NCBI GenBank assembly: GCA_946886075.1 | Contig: CAMPHR010000033.1 | Location: forward strand, 1-35,804 | Length of the DNA stretch: 35,804 nucleotides | Direction: 5' to 3' | From: an uncultured Novosphingobium sp. | GTDB taxonomy: Bacteria > Pseudomonadota > Alphaproteobacteria > Sphingomonadales > Sphingomonadaceae | Part shown: positions 16,441 to 25,431 of the stretch, one piece after another | How positions within the stretch are numbered: position 1 is the first letter of the stretch | How the letters are laid out: each line of letters begins with the position of its first letter | The notes under the pieces: generated by a model | Databases searched by the model: none | What the model was told of the DNA's origin: nothing | Seen by the model: only the letters and a program-made list of their open reading frames with translations | Made by a program: the position numbers and the translations under genes

Positions 16441-17150
16441 CAAGACTTGTTCCGGGCACCGTGCAGCATGTGCACCGCCATAGCCGCACTCCAAACCGGC
16501 GCAAGCAAGTTGATGAAGGGAATGATAAACAGAAGCGCCGAGACGAGGCCCAGAAGCCACCGGTTGACGCGAGGGATCGGCGCGATGCCCGGATGCCGCT
16601 GCTCCACCATCTCGCTGAGGTCGCGGCCAAGGAGATAGGCGTTGAGCGTCAGGAAGAGCAGGATGGTACCGACGCCAGTGACGAGAAGAAGCAGATAGAG
16701 AGGCAAGGCCAGCATGTTCCAACCAGCCGAGCGCCCGGCGGAGCGGAGGGCCAGCCGCAAGCTGGGGCCGAATCCCAAGGGGAGAGCCGCAGCCGCGGCG
16801 GCAGGATAGCTCGCCTGTTCCACCGCGACGACGACGTCATCGGCAAACAGGTTCATGATCGCCATCGCAATCGTCCGGAAGAGCAGCCAGGCCAACCCAG
16901 CGATAATCAATGCCGTTGCTGCGGCTTCCGCAAAGCCACCGCCGCCCCATCCAACATATTGGCGGGGATCATGTATCAGTGCCCAAAGCGCCAGAGCAGC
17001 CGCTGCGAAAATCATCAGCGTCAAGGCCAGCGTCTTGGCCAGAAGACGCAGGGCGGCGGGATGGAATATGGCTGGAAAGGAGCGAAGGGCGGCGGCGATC
17101 ACCATGCTGCCCCTATTCCCCGCCGCGGGCGTCGGGTCAATCTGCGACAT
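16440..17150 (-). CDS. EI24 domain membrane protein (CysZ-like)
   Basis: A 236-residue protein with several long hydrophobic helices, matching the EI24/CysZ layout: AAALRSFPAIFHPAALRLLA, ALTLMIFAAAALALWALI, ATALIIAGLAWLLFRTIAMA, NMLALPLYLLLLVTGVGTIL, then RVNRWLLGLVSALLFIIPFI and NLLAPVWSAAMAVHM. NAYLLGRDLSEMV just before is a conserved loop. CysZ takes up sulfate; EI24 relatives in alphaproteobacteria have no proven substrate. I chose the ATG at 17150, and an ATG at 17105 is possible. The frame is open to 17348 but would enter the divergent kinase gene. The lipoprotein overlaps its stop (TGATG), so the two are one transcriptional unit. Confidence 0.82.
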   Translation of the reverse strand: MSQIDPTPAAGNRGSMVIAAALRSFPAIFHPAALRLLAKTLALTLMIFAAAALALWALIHDPRQYVGWGGGGFAEAAATALIIAGLAWLLFRTIAMAIMNLFADDVVVAVEQASYPAAAAAALPLGFGPSLRLALRSAGRSAGWNMLALPLYLLLLVTGVGTILLFLTLNAYLLGRDLSEMVEQRHPGIAPIPRVNRWLLGLVSALLFIIPFINLLAPVWSAAMAVHMLHGARNKS

Positions 17151-17214
17151 TGCGCGCAGCAGCCGGGCCCGATAGACACGGCGCGATTTTTTCGCCTTTG
17201 GATAAGGATTTCGC

Positions 17215-18219
17215 GTGACCGCTGCTGCTGCTCCCTCGCTAGATGTTGTCGCGATCGGCAATGCCATTGTCGATGTGCTTGCTCCTAGCGGCGACGCATT
17301 TCTGGCCGAACATGCGCTTACCAAGGGTGGCATGCAGCTGATCGACACGGAAACCGCCGAGACGCTCTACGCCAACATGGGCACGGGCAAGGAAATCAGC
17401 GGAGGATCGGCGGCAAATACGCTGGCGGGGCTGGCCGCGCTCGGCAAGCGCTGCGCCTTCATCGGGCAGGTCTGCGATGATCAGCTGGGCGCGGTTTTCA
17501 CCCATGACGTGCGGGCGCTTGGCATCCGTTATGATACGCCAGCCGTGAAAGGCGACGTGCCCACTGCCCGCTGCCTCATCCTGGTTACGCCCGACGCGCA
17601 GCGGACGATGAACACATTCCTTGGAGCGTCGCAGTTCCTGCCGGAATCCGCGCTGGATCTAGACCTAATCCGTTCGGCATCTATCCTCTATCTGGAAGGC
17701 TATCTGTGGGACCCGGAGCAGCCGCGTGCCGCCATGCGCGCCGCGATCGAGGCTGCCAAGGGGGCGGGCCGCAAGGTCGCCTTCACGCTGTCTGACGGGT
17801 TCGTCATCGAACGGCACCGGGATGACTTCGTGCAGTTGATCGATCAGGGCCTGATCGACATCCTTTTTTCCAACGAAAATGAAATCCAGTCGTTGGCGCA
17901 GATCGATAATTTCGACGAGGCGGTCGCCGCTTTCTCTGGCCGGGTTCCGGTGCTGGTCTCCACCCGGAGCGAAAAGGGCGCGATCGCGGTGGTGGACGGC
18001 GTTCGCTATGAAGTGGCCGCCGCCCCCGTTTCGCAGATCATTGATACAACGGGCGCGGGTGACCTGTTCGCCGCCGGCTTCCTGGCGGGCCATGTCGAAG
18101 AACTCGACGTGCATCATTGCCTGGAACTGGGCGCAGCAGCCGCAGCCGAAGTAATCTCGCACTGGGGCGCACGGCCGGAGCAGGACCTGAAATCGATCCG
18201 GGCGAACCTCGGAAGGTAA
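17215..18219 (+). CDS. PfkB-family carbohydrate kinase, probably adenosine kinase
   Basis: The 334-residue product is a ribokinase/PfkB kinase that transfers phosphate from ATP to a sugar or nucleoside. The N-terminus has DVVAIGNAIVDVLAPSGDAF, then KEISGGSAANTLAGLAALGK, the substrate-binding Gly-Gly region. The C-terminal signature is DTTGAGDLFAAGFLAGHVEE with catalytic Asp283. The arrangement (NAIVDVL, FSNENEIQSL, WGARPEQDL) matches alphaproteobacterial adenosine kinases better than fructokinases, but substrate choice from sequence alone is uncertain. The GTG at 17215 has AAGGA upstream. It is divergent from the EI24 gene with 64 bases between, and converges on the flippase gene over a shared hairpin. 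Confidence 0.85.
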   Translation: MTAAAAPSLDVVAIGNAIVDVLAPSGDAFLAEHALTKGGMQLIDTETAETLYANMGTGKEISGGSAANTLAGLAALGKRCAFIGQVCDDQLGAVFTHDVRALGIRYDTPAVKGDVPTARCLILVTPDAQRTMNTFLGASQFLPESALDLDLIRSASILYLEGYLWDPEQPRAAMRAAIEAAKGAGRKVAFTLSDGFVIERHRDDFVQLIDQGLIDILFSNENEIQSLAQIDNFDEAVAAFSGRVPVLVSTRSEKGAIAVVDGVRYEVAAAPVSQIIDTTGAGDLFAAGFLAGHVEELDVHHCLELGAAAAAEVISHWGARPEQDLKSIRANLGR

Positions 18220-18224
18220 AGGCC

Positions 18225-18251
18225 AAGGCGGGCACTGAGCCCATGCGCCTT
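18225..18251 (+). terminator. Hairpin between convergent genes, possible bidirectional terminator
   Basis: AAGGCG (18225-18230) pairs with CGCCTT (18246-18251), and the inner GGC/GCC can extend the stem. It lies in the 34-base gap between the kinase stop and the flippase stop. The T-run is short on both strands, so strength is uncertain. Confidence 0.45.
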
Positions 18252-18253
18252 TG

Positions 18254-19783
18254 CTAGGCAGTGACGGCTTTCTGGCGGCGGAACAACGCCCGGTCATCCG
18301 GGCCAAAGCCCCACCGCCAAATGACCAGGCTGTAGACGACCAGGATCGTTGCCACGCCAAAGACAAGCTCCACCCATTCCAGAGAGGGGGGCAGGGCGAC
18401 AAAAGCGGCGCCGACAATGCAGGCGGCGCCGCACGCGCTGAGCAGCGGCCAGCGCCAGGCATTCACCCGGGCCTTCAGAAGGTGCGACAGCAGGCGCGCT
18501 TTCACGAGAGCCCCGACGCCGAGCGCTATCGTCAGTGCAAGAGCGGGTGCGGCCGCTATGGCCATCGCGGATAGATCGAACCGGCGCGCCAAGGCGATCA
18601 GCCCAAAACTAAGCGCAGCCTGCAACGCGATCATGACGAGCGAAATCATCAGATTGCGATGTCGCGCGATGTAGACGAGCGCGGATTCGCTGACCACCGC
18701 TGTGGCCGCGACGACTTCGGCGAGCAGGAGGAAAGCGAGAGCCCCTGTGCCGCCCACGAAATGCGGACCGACCAGTCCCATCACCGCTTCACCCGGAATG
18801 CCGAGGGCCAAGGCGATGCCGGCCTGCGCCGCTATAATCCAGAAACCTACCTGGCTGACCTGCCTCGCAATGGCAGCCAGATTTCCCTCTGCCAGGTTGC
18901 GCGTGATGACTGGCCCAAGGATGGGGTCAAAGCTGGTCTTCAGCTTTTGCGGCAAGGAGGCGACCTGCTGCGCCACATAATAGACGCCGACGATGGCAGG
19001 GCTGACAAACAGGCCAAGGATCGCGAGGTCAAGGCGGCGCGACCCCCATTCGACCCCATCGGCGGCAGCAAGCGGCAGGTTGCGCCGGGCCAGCCGCCAT
19101 AGCCTGCCAAAGTCGGGGCGCCATCCATAGGGGATGCCGTAATGGCGGGTCATGGGAATGATGGAAGCAACCATCGCCGCAACCATCGACACGACATAGG
19201 ACAGGATCAGTCCATCGCGCGTGGAGTAGAAGGCGAAGGCGAAGGCTCCGATGCTGATGGCCCAGGGCTCTATAATCGACCTCGCGCGCACGGTTGCGCC
19301 AATGTCGAACCGATAGGCGCAGGCGGCGAGCGCGACGTCCGACCCTGCCACCGCGATCACGATAAGTGCGAGCAGACGGTCCAAGCCGTTGATGCCGCTG
19401 TTGGGAAACATCGCCTGGGGAAAAGCGACGAGGATAGCGCTGCCGACCGCGGCCGCGATCAGTGTCACCAGCATCGCGTCAGTGACGACATGGCCGTGTG
19501 GACGCTCGGTTTGCGACAGCGCTCCCGCCAGCCCGCGCTTCAACCCGAGCGTCGCCAATTGTGCGACAAATTCGACAACGAGCACGGCATAGGCGAAGCG
19601 GCCGAGCGCGTCCGCACCATACCAGCGCCCGGCGATGAAAAGGAACGGGAGACGCGCGGCGAGCCGCAGCAGAAAACCGAACACATTCGTCCGGCCGCCC
19701 TTTGCAAGCGCCGCAATATCATCCTGTTGCGCGGAGGGAATTTGCTCAGCCGGCAAAGAAAGAGGGTCCCCCTGTCGCGTCAT
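18254..19783 (-). CDS. Oligosaccharide flippase (Wzx/MOP family)
   Basis: A 509-residue polytopic protein with about twelve to fourteen hydrophobic helices and no catalytic motif. The N-terminus reads LAKGGRTNVFGFLLRLAARL, then LPFLFIAGRWYGADALGRFA, and AYAVLVVEFVAQLATLGLKR, as in polysaccharide biosynthesis (Wzx/PST) exporters of the MOP superfamily, which flip lipid-linked saccharides across the inner membrane. The substrate is unknown and no glycan gene cluster is adjacent. Downstream of gpsA by 49 bases on the same strand, it may be the third gene of tsaD-gpsA-flippase. It converges on the kinase gene. The start ATG at 19783 has only a weak GAGAAT upstream. Confidence 0.8.
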   Translation of the reverse strand: MTRQGDPLSLPAEQIPSAQQDDIAALAKGGRTNVFGFLLRLAARLPFLFIAGRWYGADALGRFAYAVLVVEFVAQLATLGLKRGLAGALSQTERPHGHVVTDAMLVTLIAAAVGSAILVAFPQAMFPNSGINGLDRLLALIVIAVAGSDVALAACAYRFDIGATVRARSIIEPWAISIGAFAFAFYSTRDGLILSYVVSMVAAMVASIIPMTRHYGIPYGWRPDFGRLWRLARRNLPLAAADGVEWGSRRLDLAILGLFVSPAIVGVYYVAQQVASLPQKLKTSFDPILGPVITRNLAEGNLAAIARQVSQVGFWIIAAQAGIALALGIPGEAVMGLVGPHFVGGTGALAFLLLAEVVAATAVVSESALVYIARHRNLMISLVMIALQAALSFGLIALARRFDLSAMAIAAAPALALTIALGVGALVKARLLSHLLKARVNAWRWPLLSACGAACIVGAAFVALPPSLEWVELVFGVATILVVYSLVIWRWGFGPDDRALFRRQKAVTA

Positions 19784-19832
19784 ATTCTCTGTTGCCGGAT
19801 GGTAAACAATAAATGATCTAAGGGCGACGGAA

Positions 19833-20804
19833 TTATTCCGGCCGCAAGGGCCGCGCCAGTAGCGCGTCGATGACTTGGCTCAATGGCACTGCATCTTCGA
19901 GCAGGGCGCAGACAGCTTCCACCACCGGCATTTCGACAGATGCCGCGCGAGCCGCTTCGCGCAACACGGGCGCAGTGAAAGCACCTTCGGCAACGGTGCG
20001 GCGGTTGGCGAGAAGCTCGGCCGCCGGCTTGCCCTCGCCAAGCCCCTTCCCCAGCGAGAAATTGCGCGAATTGGTCGAGGAGCAGGTCAGAACCAGATCG
20101 CCAAGCCCCGACAGGCCTGACAAGGTTTCAGCGCGCGCGCCGCGAGCGAGCCCAAAGCGGCTCATTTCCGCGAAGCCACGGCTAATGAGGGACGCGCGCG
20201 CATTGAGACCAAGGCCAGCGCCTTCGGCAACCCCGCATGCGATCGCGAGCACATTCTTGACCGCTCCGCCGATCTCCGCGCCGACAATGTCGTCGGACAT
20301 ATAGGGGCGGAAAGCGGGGCGGGCCACGCGCGACGCGATGCGATCGGCAAGCTCTGCATCGTCGCACGCCAGGGTGACCGCAGTGGGCAGTCCGCGCGCG
20401 ACTTCATGGGCGAAGGTCGGGCCTGACAGAACCCCGATCGGAGAGTCGGGCTGGGCCTGCTTGGCGACTTCCGACATGAGAAGTCCGGTGCCCGATTCGA
20501 TACCCTTGGAGCACAGGATGAGCGGGAGGCCAGCCGGAAGTCCGGCTACGACAGAGCGCAGATGCTGAGCCGGGCAGACGATCAGCAGCAGGTCCCTGTC
20601 CCCCATGTCCGACATGTCGCCGGTGGCTTGCACGGAAGGGCTGAGGGGAATGTTGGGCAGGTAAAGCGGATTGAGGTGATCTGTATTGATGGCGCTGACG
20701 ACATCGGGTTCGAGCGCCCACAGGCGGACATGCTCACCCTCGCATGCGAGGGTCTGCGCCAGCGCTGTGCCCCACGCGCCTGCCCCGATAACGCCCGCCT
20801 TCAT
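19833..20804 (-). CDS. gpsA: NAD(P)+-dependent glycerol-3-phosphate dehydrogenase
   Basis: GpsA reduces dihydroxyacetone phosphate to sn-glycerol 3-phosphate, the head-group backbone of phospholipids. The 323-residue product begins with the dinucleotide loop [17 protein letters not shown]. It then shows [28 protein letters not shown], and [19 protein letters not shown] with the catalytic Lys, then [19 protein letters not shown]. These are the standard family blocks, with length as expected. The ATG overlaps the tsaD stop by four bases (ATGA), so the genes are coupled. The flippase gene follows after 49 bases. Confidence 0.97.
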   Translation of the reverse strand: MKAGVIGAGAWGTALAQTLACEGEHVRLWALEPDVVSAINTDHLNPLYLPNIPLSPSVQATGDMSDMGDRDLLLIVCPAQHLRSVVAGLPAGLPLILCSKGIESGTGLLMSEVAKQAQPDSPIGVLSGPTFAHEVARGLPTAVTLACDDAELADRIASRVARPAFRPYMSDDIVGAEIGGAVKNVLAIACGVAEGAGLGLNARASLISRGFAEMSRFGLARGARAETLSGLSGLGDLVLTCSSTNSRNFSLGKGLGEGKPAAELLANRRTVAEGAFTAPVLREAARAASVEMPVVEAVCALLEDAVPLSQVIDALLARPLRPE

Positions 20805-21835
20805 GCCTTCACTCCTGCCCCGCGCGCCTTTTCAGCATCTGGATCCAGCGGCCAACGTGGTCTGGCTGGAACGGTAAGATCATCGACAAGCCCGGCCGCA
20901 TGGCGTTCCGCTCCCGCCCAGGCGATCATTGCCGCATTGTCCGTGCAAAGCCAGAGCGGTGGCGCGACAAAGGGCAGATCATGCCGGGCGGCCAGCGCCT
21001 GAAGCGCTGCACGGATCGATTGGTTGGCAGCAACGCCACCCGCAACGACCAGAGCGGTGACCCCCTCAAGCGCAGCGAGCTGCTTTTCCGCGCGATCGAC
21101 AAGGCAATCTATCACCGCCTGCTGAAAACTGGCCGCAATGTCTTGCGTCGAATATTGCCCCGACTGGGCCGCCCGCATCACCGCGCTTTTGAGGCCCGCG
21201 AAGGAGAAATGGGGCTCTGCCGTTCCGACGAGCGGACGGGGAAGGGGCACGGCTTGCGGATTGCCGCTCAATGCAGCCTGCTCCACCGCCGGGCCGCCCG
21301 GATAACCAAGGCCAAGCAGTTTGGCAGTCTTGTCAAAAGCCTCGCCGCTGGCGTCATCGATCGTGGTGGCAAGCCGGGCATAGTCGCCCGGCCCGCGAAC
21401 ATGGAGCAGCTGGCAGTGCCCCCCCGACACCAGCAGCAGCAGATAGGGAAATTGCAACGTCGGGTCGGCGAGGCGAGGCGACAGAGCATGGCCTTCAAGG
21501 TGATTGACGGCGACCAGCGGCTTGTTCACGGCATGGGCGAGCGCCTTGCCGGTCACCAGTCCCACCATCACGCCGCCGATCAGGCCCGGGCCTGCGGTGG
21601 CGGCGATGACGTCTACTTGCTCAAGCGTGAGTTCAGCGTCGGCGAGCGCGGCTTCGATCAAGGGCGCCAGCGCCTCGACATGTGCACGGGCGGCGATTTC
21701 GGGGACTACTCCGCCATAGGGACGATGCGCCTCTTCCTGCGTCGCGAGCCGGTGGGCGAGGATCTTGCCCTCGGCCGTCACCAGCGCCGCCGCAGTTTCA
21801 TCGCAGCTAGATTCCAGGCCAAGGATGATCGTCAT
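20801..21835 (-). CDS. tsaD: tRNA threonylcarbamoyladenosine transferase subunit TsaD
   Basis: TsaD moves the threonylcarbamoyl group onto A37 of ANN-decoding tRNAs, working with TsaB and TsaE. The 344-residue product starts [20 protein letters not shown], then [30 protein letters not shown] with the metal-binding His residues, and VSGGHCQLL. Late in the protein comes [15 protein letters not shown] followed by [17 protein letters not shown], also typical. The ATG at 21835 has TGGAAG six bases upstream; an ATG four codons earlier (21847) is possible. It is divergent from hemC with 44 bases between, an order seen across alphaproteobacteria (from memory). Confidence 0.96.
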   Translation of the reverse strand: MTIILGLESSCDETAAALVTAEGKILAHRLATQEEAHRPYGGVVPEIAARAHVEALAPLIEAALADAELTLEQVDVIAATAGPGLIGGVMVGLVTGKALAHAVNKPLVAVNHLEGHALSPRLADPTLQFPYLLLLVSGGHCQLLHVRGPGDYARLATTIDDASGEAFDKTAKLLGLGYPGGPAVEQAALSGNPQAVPLPRPLVGTAEPHFSFAGLKSAVMRAAQSGQYSTQDIAASFQQAVIDCLVDRAEKQLAALEGVTALVVAGGVAANQSIRAALQALAARHDLPFVAPPLWLCTDNAAMIAWAGAERHAAGLVDDLTVPARPRWPLDPDAEKARGAGVKA

Positions 21836-21879
21836 TGCCGCTTCCATCTAATGGCCACGGATATTAGAGCAAGCGGCAT

Positions 21880-22818
21880 ATGACATCGCACTCCTACACG
21901 CCTGATCGTCCGTTGCGCCTTGGCACGCGAGGTTCGCCCCTGGCGCTGGCTCAGGCGCGCATGACGGCGCAGGCGCTGTGCGCGCGGCATGGGTGGGACG
22001 CGGACGCGATCGCCACCGTGGTCGTGCAGACGAGCGGCGACCGTATCCAGGACAGGGCGCTGGCGGAGATTGGTGGCAAGGCGCTGTGGACCAAGGAGCT
22101 GGATCGAGCGCTGCTGGAAGGGCAAATCGATTTCGCCGTCCATTCCATGAAGGATGTGGAGACTATTCGGCCCGCGGAAATCATCGTCGCGGCGATGCTG
22201 CCTCGGGCGGATGTGCGGGATCGGCTTGTCGGGGCGGAGAGTTTTGCGGCTTTGCCCGAAAATCCGGTGGTGGGATCGAGTTCGCCACGGCGGGCGGCGC
22301 AGGTGAAGCGGCTGCGGCCAGACGCGCAGGTGGTGCTGTTCAGGGGCAATGTCGCGACGCGGCTGGCGAAGCTTGCTGCCGGAGAGGTGCATGCGACATT
22401 GCTGGCAGCGGCTGGGCTAGATCGGCTGGGGCAGTCGGATGTCGGGACATGCATCCCGCTTGACGTCATGTTGCCAGCCCCGTCGCAGGGCGCGGTCGGC
22501 ATCGAGACGCTGAGCGCGAATGCTGAGATGCGCGCCCTGCTCGCCGGGATCAATGATGCCGACACGTTCGACTGCGTGATGGCGGAGCGAGCGGTGCTCG
22601 CGGGACTGAGCGGCACATGCCATTCGCCGATCGCAGCGCTCGGTCGGCTGGAGGATGGCAAGATCCGGTTGTCGGCGGAAATATTGAGCCCCGATGGCTG
22701 CGAGCAAGTGGGCGATACGAGGATCATCGAGCGGGGTGACAGCGTCGCAGCGGAAGCACTGGGACGATCGCTGCTGGATCGTGCCAGCGCAGAACTGCGC
22801 GCCCTGTTCGAGGCGTGA
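21880..22818 (+). CDS. hemC: Porphobilinogen deaminase (hydroxymethylbilane synthase)
   Basis: HemC links four porphobilinogen units into hydroxymethylbilane in haem and cobalamin precursor synthesis. The 312-residue product shows LGTRGSPLALAQA at the start, GDRIQDRALAEIGGKALWTK, FAVHSMKDVE with the catalytic Asp, SSSPRRAAQVKRLRPD and FRGNVATRLAKL. Cys247 in GLSGTCHSPIA is the attachment site of the dipyrromethane cofactor. All key residues are visible. The stop overlaps the hemD GTG by four bases (GTGA), so hemD is coupled. Its promoter must lie in or near the 44 bases between hemC and tsaD. Confidence 0.97.
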   Translation: MTSHSYTPDRPLRLGTRGSPLALAQARMTAQALCARHGWDADAIATVVVQTSGDRIQDRALAEIGGKALWTKELDRALLEGQIDFAVHSMKDVETIRPAEIIVAAMLPRADVRDRLVGAESFAALPENPVVGSSSPRRAAQVKRLRPDAQVVLFRGNVATRLAKLAAGEVHATLLAAAGLDRLGQSDVGTCIPLDVMLPAPSQGAVGIETLSANAEMRALLAGINDADTFDCVMAERAVLAGLSGTCHSPIAALGRLEDGKIRLSAEILSPDGCEQVGDTRIIERGDSVAAEALGRSLLDRASAELRALFEA

Positions 22819-23483
22819 GGCCAGTCATCATCCTGCGGCCCGAGCCGGGCGCAAGCGAAACGGCTGCACGGGCAAAGAAACTGGGCCTCGATCCCCGCCT
22901 GTGCCCCCTGTTCGAAGCGCGGCCTATCGATTGGGAGGGACCGCCTGCCAGACAATTCGACGCGCTGTTGATGACCAGCGCGCAGGCGGCGCGGCTGGGC
23001 GGGTCCCAGCTGTCCCTCTACAAGTCGCTACCTGCCTATGCCGTGGGGCGCGCCACCGCCAAGGCGATGCAAGAAGAGGGGTTCAAGCATGTCGTGGAGG
23101 GTGAGCGGGATGGCAACGCCATCGCCGGGCGCATCGCCACGGACGGACATCGACGCGTGCTGCATCTTGGCGGAACGACCCTCGCCACGATCGATCCCGG
23201 GCCGCTGACGATCGATCGCGTGGCGGTCTATACGATCGGCCCGCGATCAGGTGTCGAGCTTGATCCGCAGCTGGAGCGGGACGCGATACTGCTGGTTCAT
23301 TCGCCGCGCGCGGGGAGCAGGCTGGCGGAACTGATCGGACCGGACCGGCGCAGCGGGCTCCACATCATCGCCATCAGCCCGGCTGCGCTCAACGCCTGCG
23401 GCGCGGGCTGGGCAAGCGGCGATGCGCCCGGATCGCCCGACGATGAGAGGATGCTGGCCCTTGCAGCGCGATTGTGCGAATGA
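22815..23483 (+). CDS. hemD: Uroporphyrinogen-III synthase
   Basis: HemD closes and inverts ring D of hydroxymethylbilane to give uroporphyrinogen III. The family is poorly conserved. This 222-residue product shows VIILRPEPGASETAARAKKL at the start, LLMTSAQAARL in the first domain and YAVGRATAKAMQEEGFKHV at the hinge region. LHLGGTTLATIDPG and ILLVHSPRAGSRLAELIGP follow in the second domain. Position directly after hemC with a GTGA overlap makes the assignment strong. The GTG start is the coupled one. The next gene starts 29 bases later. Confidence 0.9.
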   Translation: MRPVIILRPEPGASETAARAKKLGLDPRLCPLFEARPIDWEGPPARQFDALLMTSAQAARLGGSQLSLYKSLPAYAVGRATAKAMQEEGFKHVVEGERDGNAIAGRIATDGHRRVLHLGGTTLATIDPGPLTIDRVAVYTIGPRSGVELDPQLERDAILLVHSPRAGSRLAELIGPDRRSGLHIIAISPAALNACGAGWASGDAPGSPDDERMLALAARLCE

Positions 23484-23511
23484 TCCCGCCACGATGGAAG
23501 AAAGGTCCCCC

Positions 23512-24381
23512 ATGAGCGAAGAAGGCGGCGCGGCGAGCGCAACGGCGATCCCGCCGGTAGCTGCGCGCAGACGGGGTTCCTCGACCGCTTTCCTTTCCGT
23601 CCTGCTGGCATTCGTCATCGGCGTTGCAGTGGCGATCGCGGCAATGATCTATTTCCAAGGCCGCTGGGTCGCGTCCACGCCACGCCCCGCTGCAGCCGCC
23701 GACCCTTATCTGAGGCCCGGCGTCGCGATGCGCCCGCTGTCGACCGATGCCGCGCAGATGCTGGACGGCAGGGTCGTGCAATTGGAAGAGCGGCTCAACC
23801 GCATCACCGTCGAGGCGCAGGCCGCGTCGGGGAACGCAGCCCGTGCCGAGGGACTGCTGGTCGCTTTTGCGGCCCGGCGCGCTCTCGATAGCGGGACACC
23901 GCTCGGCTATGTCGAGGGACAGCTGAGGCTGCGCTTCGGCCAGGCGCAACCCCGGGCGGTGGCGACCATCATCAATGCAGCGCGCGAGCCGGTGACGCTT
24001 GCCGACTTGCGCGCCGGGTTGTCCGGAGTGTCAGACCAGTTGACCACGCCAGGGCCGCAAAGCAGCTGGTGGGATTCGGTCGAGCATGAAGCGCGCGCCC
24101 TTTTGACCATCAGACGCTCGACCACCCCCTCGCCTCGCCCCGAAGCCGCGATGGAGCGTGCACTGCGCTATATCGACGCCGGGCGGGTCAGCGCGGCGCT
24201 GGCACAGGTCGAGGAAATGCCGAGCAAGGCCGCCGCCGACAGGTGGATGCAATTTGCCCGCCGCTATACCGAAGCGCGCCGCGCGCTCGACCTGATCGAG
24301 ACGGCTGCCATCCTTGAGCCACGGCAATTGCATGGTGTCGATGGCGGACCGGTGGCGCAGACGTCTCCGCTCGCGCCCTGA
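23512..24381 (+). CDS. Mitofilin/HemX-like inner-membrane protein
   Basis: A 289-residue protein with a short cytoplasmic Ser/Ala/Arg-rich head and one membrane helix at about residues 26-48 (AFLSVLLAFVIGVAVAIAAM). A soluble periplasmic domain follows with a coiled-coil segment (QLEERLNRITVEAQAASGNA) and a helical remainder. Alphaproteobacteria often place such a mitofilin-like protein after hemC-hemD; relatives shape membranes in mitochondria. The function here is not proven. The ATG at 23512 has AAAGG six bases upstream. A longer frame from 23422 would overlap hemD and is less likely. No gene follows closely on this strand. Confidence 0.72.
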   Translation: MSEEGGAASATAIPPVAARRRGSSTAFLSVLLAFVIGVAVAIAAMIYFQGRWVASTPRPAAAADPYLRPGVAMRPLSTDAAQMLDGRVVQLEERLNRITVEAQAASGNAARAEGLLVAFAARRALDSGTPLGYVEGQLRLRFGQAQPRAVATIINAAREPVTLADLRAGLSGVSDQLTTPGPQSSWWDSVEHEARALLTIRRSTTPSPRPEAAMERALRYIDAGRVSAALAQVEEMPSKAAADRWMQFARRYTEARRALDLIETAAILEPRQLHGVDGGPVAQTSPLAP

Positions 24382-24514
24382 ACGCATCAAACGCCCCAAA
24401 CGCATTGTCATAATCGGCGAGCCGTTGGCCGACCCGCGCGAAACCATTGGACGCGCGAGGCATTTGTCATGAGAATGTCATCTTTCGCCCTTTGGGCCAT
24501 GGAGACCTTTTCTC

Positions 24515-25264
24515 GTGCCGCCTTATGTCCGATCGATCAGTGGGTTCTGGAAAGAACGCGTAGCGCAGCCTGCGCGCGGCGCTGATCGGCCATCGTGGCA
24601 GCATCTGATCGCCAACGCTTCCATGCCGGTCGATCTTGCCCGCAGCCGGGCGCGCGCTGCCGTGCTGGCCAATGAGATTAACGGCGACGGGCGGCATGTC
24701 CTGCTGATCCCCGGCCTGCTCGCGTCCGAACATAGAATGGAACCTATGCGCGCCATATTGGAGGCGGCAGGCTTCCGCGCCCATGGCTGGGGCATGGGGC
24801 GCAACCTTGGTCCGCGCGTGGACACGCTGGAGCAGATCGACCGCAAGGTGGACGCTATCCGCAGCCTCGGCGATGCTCCGGTAATACTGGTCGGCTGGAG
24901 CCTGGGCGGGCTGTTTGCGCGCGAATATGCGAAATTCGCGCATGAAAAGGTTGCCGGAGTAATCACCTTGGGCTCGCCCTTCTCAGGCGATCCCCGAGCC
25001 AATCACGCGTGGCGGCTTTACCAGATGGTGGCGGGCCATCCGGTCGATTGCCCGCCCTTTGCCTGCAGCCGGGACGTGAAGCCGCCGGTTCCGACCATCG
25101 CGCTATGGTCGCGCCGTGACGGGGTGATCCATCCGGACTGCGCCAGGGGTCGTACCCATGAGCGCGACCGGGCCATCGAGGTCGATTGCACCCATATGGG
25201 CTTTGCGGTTGCGCCCGAGGGCATATTGGCGGTGGGCAAGGCGTTGGAGGCTTTGCGGGACTGA
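24515..25264 (+). CDS. Alpha/beta hydrolase, putative esterase/lipase
   Basis: The 249-residue product has an alpha/beta-hydrolase core with a likely complete triad. The nucleophile Ser129 lies in GWSLGG, Asp202 in SRRDGVI and His227 in THMGFA. HVLLIPGLLAS precedes the first helix and may form the oxyanion hole. The nucleophile elbow is followed by FAREYAKFAHEKVAGVITLG. The first 20 residues are not a signal peptide, so it is probably cytoplasmic. The start is a GTG at 24515 with GGAGA upstream. The substrate is unknown; close lipase-like relatives act on short acyl esters. The upstream gap of 133 bases holds no other supported feature, and a REP doublet follows the stop. Confidence 0.8.
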   Translation: MPPYVRSISGFWKERVAQPARGADRPSWQHLIANASMPVDLARSRARAAVLANEINGDGRHVLLIPGLLASEHRMEPMRAILEAAGFRAHGWGMGRNLGPRVDTLEQIDRKVDAIRSLGDAPVILVGWSLGGLFAREYAKFAHEKVAGVITLGSPFSGDPRANHAWRLYQMVAGHPVDCPPFACSRDVKPPVPTIALWSRRDGVIHPDCARGRTHERDRAIEVDCTHMGFAVAPEGILAVGKALEALRD

Positions 25265-25321
25265 TCTGGTCAGGGCGGGCGTTTCGAGTTGTTGTGCTCA
25301 GAAAGTCCTTACCTCTTAACA

Positions 25322-25394
25322 CCGTTCGCCCTGAGCCTGTCGAAGGGCTCTACTTTTTAGAATGAGTGGGCTTCGACAAGCTCAGCCCGAACGG
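25322..25394 (+). repeat. REP doublet, family A (locus 1)
   Basis: Two 27-base arms in inverted order (25322-25348 and 25368-25394) with a 19-base spacer. The left arm begins CCGTTCGCCCTGAGCCTG; the right arm, read in reverse complement, begins CCGTTCGGGCTGAGCTTG. They differ at five positions; four of these are paired changes in each arm's own five-base mini-stem (GCCCT/AGGGC versus GGGCT/AGCCC). It lies between the hydrolase and gltX, whose genes end toward each other, and could act as a terminator or mRNA end. The family is widespread in sphingomonads (general knowledge). Confidence 0.85.
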
Positions 25395-25431
25395 GTTGGG
25401 TGATTCAGATCAATCACGCTTTGCTTTCGCA

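Noticed and set aside
24382..24514. The gap between the mitofilin-like gene and the hydrolase
   Set aside because: Several TGTCAT repeats were noticed, but no spacing pattern, hairpin or small frame could be supported.
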